NCBI GenBank assembly: GCA_003952965.2
Contig: CM025850.1
Span: 31,899,914-31,963,913 of the forward strand
Source: Morella rubra
Lineage: Eukaryota > Streptophyta > Magnoliopsida > Fagales > Myricaceae
DNA: 64,000 bases
Direction of reading: 5' to 3'
In this document: piece after piece, positions 59,421-64,000 of the stretch
Layout of the letters: the number at the start of each line of letters is the position of its first letter
Position numbering within the stretch: the first letter of the stretch is position 1
Notes under the pieces: generated by a model
Databases searched by the model: none
What the model saw: only the letters and a program-made list of their open reading frames with translations
Told to the model about the DNA's origin: nothing
Made by a program: the position numbers and the translations under genes

Positions 59421-59594
59421 TTGTAAAAGCTTTGTGAATATGTATTATTATGATGTTATTTTCAATTTAATTACAAATCACTATTTATTATTATTAATGT
59501 TCATTAATGAGTATTGTATTGTTATTATAATAGTACGTGTTATATAATATTTCCTTTTTTTTTTTTTAAACCCGATTCTATTACCACCATTCGA

Positions 59595-60100
59595 TCGGCA
59601 TCTTCAGCGATCGATCGTTAATGTAAGCAATCGATCGGCTACGTGCAAGCGATCTGTTAGTACCATTAACGACCAATCGATGGAGAAATAAACGATCGAT
59701 CATGAAACTCAATCGATCAATCGTCAGGTGACATCGATCGATCAGTTACGTAGTCAACATTCTATCACTGAATTTAACAACCGATCGGTTTTGACATAAT
59801 GATCGATTGTGAACATAAGTGATCGATCGCTTATAGAAAACATCTGATCGTCGCTACTGTAATGATCGATCGTTTATTTCTTACCATACAATTGGTTAAA
59901 TGTGCCGATCAATCACCAATACATAACCGATCAATCGTAAATACGTATCGTTCGAATATCCTAGATATGACAATCAATCGATATTGGTATCCGTTAGATC
60001 ATTGCAAACAAATACCGATCGATCACGGTTCCAACCGATCCATCACTTCGTTTTCACCGACCGATCGGCACAATTACTGATCGATCATTACATTTCGTGA
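59595..60100. repeat. array of about 20 GATCGATC-type motifs
   Basis: CGATCGATC or one-mismatch versions (GATCGATCG, CAATCGATCG, CGATCAATC) occur about every 20-30 bases. Inter-motif sequence is not conserved, which separates it from a simple satellite. It leads into a GTGACGAAA-rich CACTA-like end. Confidence 0.85.
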
Positions 60101-60294
60101 TGAAAAATTTTCCATCACTAAAAACTTTTCGTGACGGAATTCGGGTTTCGTCACGAAATACATTTTGTGACGCTCTTTTGCTGACGGAGTTCGTGACAAA
60201 AAAGATTTCATCACTAATACTTTTAGTGACGAATTTTGACTTTTAGTGACAAAAAGTTTTTGTCACTAAAAGTCAATTTTATTTTTTTTTAGTG
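60100..60294. mobile_element. CACTA-type right terminus with subterminal GTCACTAAA/TTTAGTGAC repeats
   Basis: Words TTTCGTCACGAAA, TTTTAGTGACAAAAA and TTTGTCACTAAA alternate, and the stretch ends ATTTTTTTTTTAGTG (TAGTG 60290-60294), the inverted CACTA end. I could not find the left end or the 3-bp duplication; a CACTA at 59479 is flanked by AAT, not ATC. Confidence 0.55.
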
Positions 60295-60297
60295 ATC

Positions 60298-61520
60298 GCT
60301 GTTTCTTCACAATCCTAGCTACATGCAAAGCGGGTACTTCGTGAGCTAAAGACCGTACTACAATGGAGTTTAATGGGTATGGTATACAAAAACAGATTTA
60401 CAACTCAATGCCTTCTTAATTTGATTCTGACTCATGTGCAGGAGATATTCCGGTTGATCAACGCTCTACGAGTGGCTATGGTTTTTTTTCTTGGCCCTTA
60501 TCTTACATCCAAGCAAGCAAAAAAACAATCTGTTCGTGTATTTAATTCGATCAAGCACTATTGAGTTCATTATAAATTTCCATAATTTTCTAGAACATCA
60601 AGCAAGATACATTGTTAATTGGTATCCAGCCAAACCATTAACTTTTCTCCCAAAATTTCTTTCTTAGAAAGTGTTATACACTATCGATGTTTTTGCTAAA
60701 AAATTGGAGTACTCAACTCTCCTTTTGCCCTAGAGGCGTACTTCTTACCATGATATTTGAAAATTATAACAGTAGGAAATCAAATTTTCATCTGCGCGCT
60801 TTTGCTGAAATGAAACTTCTATGGTATATGGACGGTTTTAGGAAAATATATTTCTTTCTAATTTTTTTTATTATAGGTCACATATTTCCACATGTAGATA
60901 AAGTAGAGACTTGTTCGAATTAGCAATAAAAAAGAGGATCATAGTGTTGGGCTCCCTAATCAAAACGTGACATTAGCGACCAAGTTTACTCTTTGTTCAA
61001 GGCTTTAACGTTTAAAAACTCTATTTTCTAATTGGTTCATTTATATTTTTAATGGGGAAAAATTAATAAATTTCCAGGTTAAAGGAGAGACGCAATCCAA
61101 ACTGTGTTCTTCATCATGTGTTCTCCCCGAATCAATTTCATAAAGACAAAAGAGTAGCTTCATAGCTTTTTAATGGAGCTTTTTTTTCCCAAAAGAAATT
61201 AAAGTGGTGTCTTTTTGTGTAACAATTGCTTCTTCTTCTTTTTTTGGCCTCACGATTGCTACGTACCCTCAAATACCAATTAAAAGGGCTAATTAATGCC
61301 GCCGGTCCAATAGCAGAGAGGTCTTGCAGCTTGTTGCAGTGTTCCAACAATCCCTATAGGACCAATACGTACGCACGTACGTGTGGCCTCTTTGAAGGCG
61401 TACGCATAAACTAATAGCTCGCCCCTGACCTCTATAAGATGTTGGAAAGGTAAAATCCGGAACTCGAAGAAGCATTAATTAAGGAATATGTATCCTTGGC
61501 CGGCATGAAAAGACGCACTA
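60298..61520. other. non-coding DNA upstream of the defensin-like gene
   Basis: No coding motif seen. It includes ACGTACGCACGTACGTG near 61366-61382. Confidence 0.5.
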
Positions 61521-61527
61521 ACTTGTG

Positions 61528-61536
61528 CTATAAGTA
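61528..61536 (+). promoter_or_regulatory. TATA box of the defensin-like gene
   Basis: CTATAAGTA lies about 50 bases upstream of the ATG, which would place the transcription start near 61560. Confidence 0.6.
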
Positions 61537-61579
61537 TCTCAATCCTCATTCTACTTGAAGCATCAGCAGCGATCTGGAA

Positions 61580-62005
61580 ATGGTGAAGGCTCTTAAGATT
61601 GCTGCATTAGTCATCTTTGTCGTCATCATCCTTTCAAACGCGCAGGTGAGTTCTGATCACTTCCCCGCATGGTTCCCAAATGTCCAAACCTCTAATCTCT
61701 TAATTAATTAAGAGATTTATATATCCTTCTTCTGATATGGAAATTATTAATTGCAGTTGCAGAATTCAAGAATAAATTCTAATCTCTGTCTCTTTGTCTG
61801 ATCTGTAAATGATTTCTTTGCTTGACAGCGCTCACAAGGCTCTAATATGTCACTCTGCAAGCATCCAAGCGGTAAGGCTTGTCACCGCGGGTTCGGAACA
61901 CCTGAATGTGATGCGTTTTGCAAGGAGAAGATGCACGCAGTTAAGGGAGGATGTTATGCTGGTTCTGTTAGTTATGCATGCCAATGCTGGAGTAATGACT
62001 GTTAG
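61580..62005 (+). CDS. defensin-like cysteine-rich secreted peptide
   Basis: Exon 1 (61580-61645) encodes a 22-residue signal peptide (MVKALKIAALVIFVVIILSN..). The intron 61646-61828 is GT..AG (GTGAGTTC, TTGACAG). Exon 2 (61829-62005) encodes 58 residues with eight cysteines: SLC, GKAC, PEC, AFC, GGC, YAC, QC and NDC. The CxxxC and CxC pairs give the cysteine-stabilised alpha-beta pattern of plant defensins and defensin-like peptides. Signal peptide in exon 1 and mature peptide in exon 2 is the usual gene layout. The 80-residue product has no defects. It is expected to be secreted; a defence or signalling role is typical of the family but the target is unknown. A polyadenylation-like AATAAA lies near 62177. 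Confidence 0.9.
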
Positions 62006-62639
62006 TGCATTCCAGTAATTAGGATGTTCTATAAGAGAAGTAGCGGTTTCTGGCGTGTTGTTGAGGCGGAGATATCTGGATTTCTTCTTTGCACAGTTGG
62101 GCTGTTGAGGTTTATTAGACGTGAACCAAAAGTGTTGTCTTAATTAATTTCTCTTTTCTAGAAAAAAAAAAACATTAAATAAAAAGGTGAGAGTTGCAAC
62201 AGTAAGTTGATGAAGTAGTGTCTAACTATGTTCTGTATCAATAGGATTTGCCCATTCAACACTACTTTTATACTCTGCAATCCAACTGCAGATTATGTGC
62301 TAGTAAATCACACCTTCAATGTCCTACTCTATCTTCTTTGATACATTAGCCAAGCCAGTATTGTAACTCAGAATGATTCACGGAGCTAAGATTTTTCCAC
62401 AAAGTTTGAAGACAAGCGACAAAATCCCACATCAGAAAGCCAATCAAATGCACAAAAACTAACAAATCAGAGGAACTATAAAACCAAAATGAATGCCACC
62501 GAAAAGTCCAACTAAAAACCCACTGTATATATACCACGTTGTGAGTACGAGTGGCTAATCAATGGCATTGAGAATGAAGGACCAATCTGTTAGTTACTAA
62601 TGTATAAGCGTTTGGCATTTTAGTTCCGTGTCAATTTTG
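62006..62639. other. 3' flank of the defensin-like gene, no further gene
   Basis: Contains an A-rich tract and AATAAA near 62160-62183. No coding motif beyond. Confidence 0.5.
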
Positions 62640-63730
62640 ATGTATAAAAAACGTGGTCTTGGATGAGTTAATCAAGTGAGGCTGATTAATTAGAGAGAAT
62701 TAAAGAAGTAAAGAATTCTGTGGAGTTCAAAGTGTTGTCAAAATGGTTCTAGTTGAGTTGGGTTTGTGTTGTAATTTTGAGTCAGCCTCAAGGCTTGAGC
62801 GCACATCAAGCCCTGACGTGATCAAAATAACTAAAAAACAGCTGACACCTTTTACAGTTGTATTTAAGTGGTTTTATTCTTGGAAACATAACTTTGACGA
62901 ATAGAAACGAACAAAAATTCCATAAAAGTAGTAGAGCACTTCTTGGAAAGATTTTGAAGTTAATGTTCTCAATGATTTGAAGGATTTACAATTGAAGATT
63001 ATCTATCTCTTAGGTCATTCAAGAAACTCAATCATCACAAGGAAAAACCTACTGAGATAGTGGGTAGATATCAATGTTCTGGTGTTTGAAGGATTAGAGT
63101 TTCAATCGACAAAGAAGCAAATTTGCTTTAGACAGAATCCACAGAAGAAAAGATTTGGAGTTCCAAGTCTACTGCTTGGTGTGTGTTCAAATGAGTCATT
63201 CAAATTGCTTCAATTGGGGTCTTGTAAGTTTAGCAAAGATTTTGTCATATTCAAGTCACCGAATTATAAGTGTTGATTCTTTAGTAGATTGGTTAAGTAG
63301 CGTGGTGCTCGAAGTGATTTTTCCCTATCGAATGAGTTCCATATAGGGTTTTCCATTCCGTAAATAAATCATTTGTGTTCCTTGTGTTGGTGTGATTGTT
63401 TGCATTCTTAACCTCTTTTATTTGCTTGTTCATTGATTATATTTAGTTAATTTCGAATCTTGGTTGATTGGATGTGATTCTTGGTCTAAAAAAATTCATA
63501 AAGACTTTGTTGCACACCTTGGTGTTTGAGATAAAGCTTCTTTGATCTTAAAACATGTTAAATTAATCATTAATTTAGTGTGTTTAGAGTTACTTGAAAT
63601 TGTTCGAATCTGTTCATATTCACATTAGTGTTTGGCTTGAGATTTTTGCATTTTGATGTGTTAGGTTCTGCTGAAAAATTCTAATTTCCTATTCATCCAT
63701 TTTTAGTAATTGTAAGGTCTAAATCGTGTA
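62640..63730 (+). repeat. possible copia LTR-like sequence
   Basis: The flow of the sequence (GTAAATAAATCATTTGTGTT near 63361, TTGTTTGCATTCTTAACC, and TTTCCTATTCATCC near 63686) recalls SIRE-type LTR 3' halves. No primer site, polypurine tract or partner LTR was found, so the call is weak. Confidence 0.3.
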
Positions 63731-64000
63731 CCACAATTGAATTCGGCGCAGTTGGAGCAATATGGATATGGAGGCAACGTGGACTGTGTAGTAGATCCTA
63801 GACGAGCACCTTGGGTAAGCGAAGTCAGTCCTTCTGATGACTTTGACGTTCTACGCAACTTCTAGAATAGGCATGAAAGAGAGGATAGGGTGCGCTCTTG
63901 ATGGTTGAAGGCTACCAAGTGGTGTGGGTCCTGTGGGACAGCTCCTCAATAGCTTGAGCTCAAACCTCGGGTTGTGATGCAGCAGTTGGACGCTATGACC
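63731..64000. other. unassigned end of window
   Basis: GC content is higher than the preceding sequence but no open coding frame with a known motif was seen. Confidence 0.4.

Noticed and set aside
59479-59483. CACTA as the left end of the GATCGATC element
   Set aside because: Flanking AAT does not match ATC after the right end, and no subterminal motif follows it closely.
59595-60100. CRISPR-like regular spacing of GATCGATC words
   Set aside because: The repeated word is only 8-10 bp, degenerate and self-complementary, spacing varies, and the context is a plant CACTA-type end.
1-64000. tRNA or rRNA genes
   Set aside because: None noticed by eye on either strand; the tRNA-like words seen are retrotransposon primer sites. 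A covariance-model scan would be needed to exclude small RNA genes fully.

Overview
The window reads as nuclear DNA of a flowering plant, most likely a eudicot. It is AT-rich, has GT..AG introns and carries plant-specific transposon families: Ty1/copia with a tRNA-Met primer site, CACTA/En-Spm with tnp2, Mutator-like elements (MULEs) and an RNase H-bearing LINE. It also holds a BAHD acyltransferase and a defensin-like gene. I saw no bacterial gene organisation and found no rRNA or tRNA gene. Most of the window is transposon sequence; only two loci look like host genes.

Layout. 1-2273: 5' part of a decayed copia element on the minus strand, cut by the window edge. 3612-14301: a full-length copia element (plus strand, 1.2-1.3 kb LTRs, target duplication ATAAT) with an envelope-like 3' region of SIRE/Maximus type; its coding sequence is broken. 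14355-14960: degenerate CACTA-like subterminal repeats. 15750-16975: probable solo LTR. 17183-25541: a large MULE with 185-bp inverted repeats and a 9-bp target duplication. It carries a decayed mudrA transposase (minus) and, facing it, a GRF zinc-finger/membrane-segment gene (plus). 26779-28114: a BAHD acyltransferase with two frameshifts. Its 5' flank (28125-30308) is tandemly duplicated as 30309-48744. The second copy was split by a 12.8-kb CACTA element (30415-43176, target duplication ACT) and by a 4.1-kb LINE (44235-48331). The LINE is itself split by a 1.2-kb Pack-MULE (46209-47399, target duplication GCACTAAAG) that captured the first exon of a glycosyl hydrolase family 3 gene. 49405-49571: a hairpin MITE. 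50305-57236: two or more related LTR-like repeats on the minus strand, each with a small reading frame that ends in a SUMO-interaction-like acidic tail. 59595-60294: an array of GATCGATC motifs running into a CACTA-type end. 61580-62005: an intact two-exon defensin-like gene. 62640-64000: LTR-like sequence and unassigned DNA.

How it fits together. The insertions give a relative chronology: tandem duplication of the BAHD promoter region, then the CACTA and LINE insertions, then the Pack-MULE inside the LINE. Because the first copy of the duplication keeps the empty CACTA site, the insertion can be read directly. The CACTA element has two damaged tandem tnp2 copies, but its second gene (Ptta/En-Spm-like, eight exons) reads open throughout. 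Among host genes, only the defensin-like gene looks fully functional. All calls come from reading the sequence; no database search was run.
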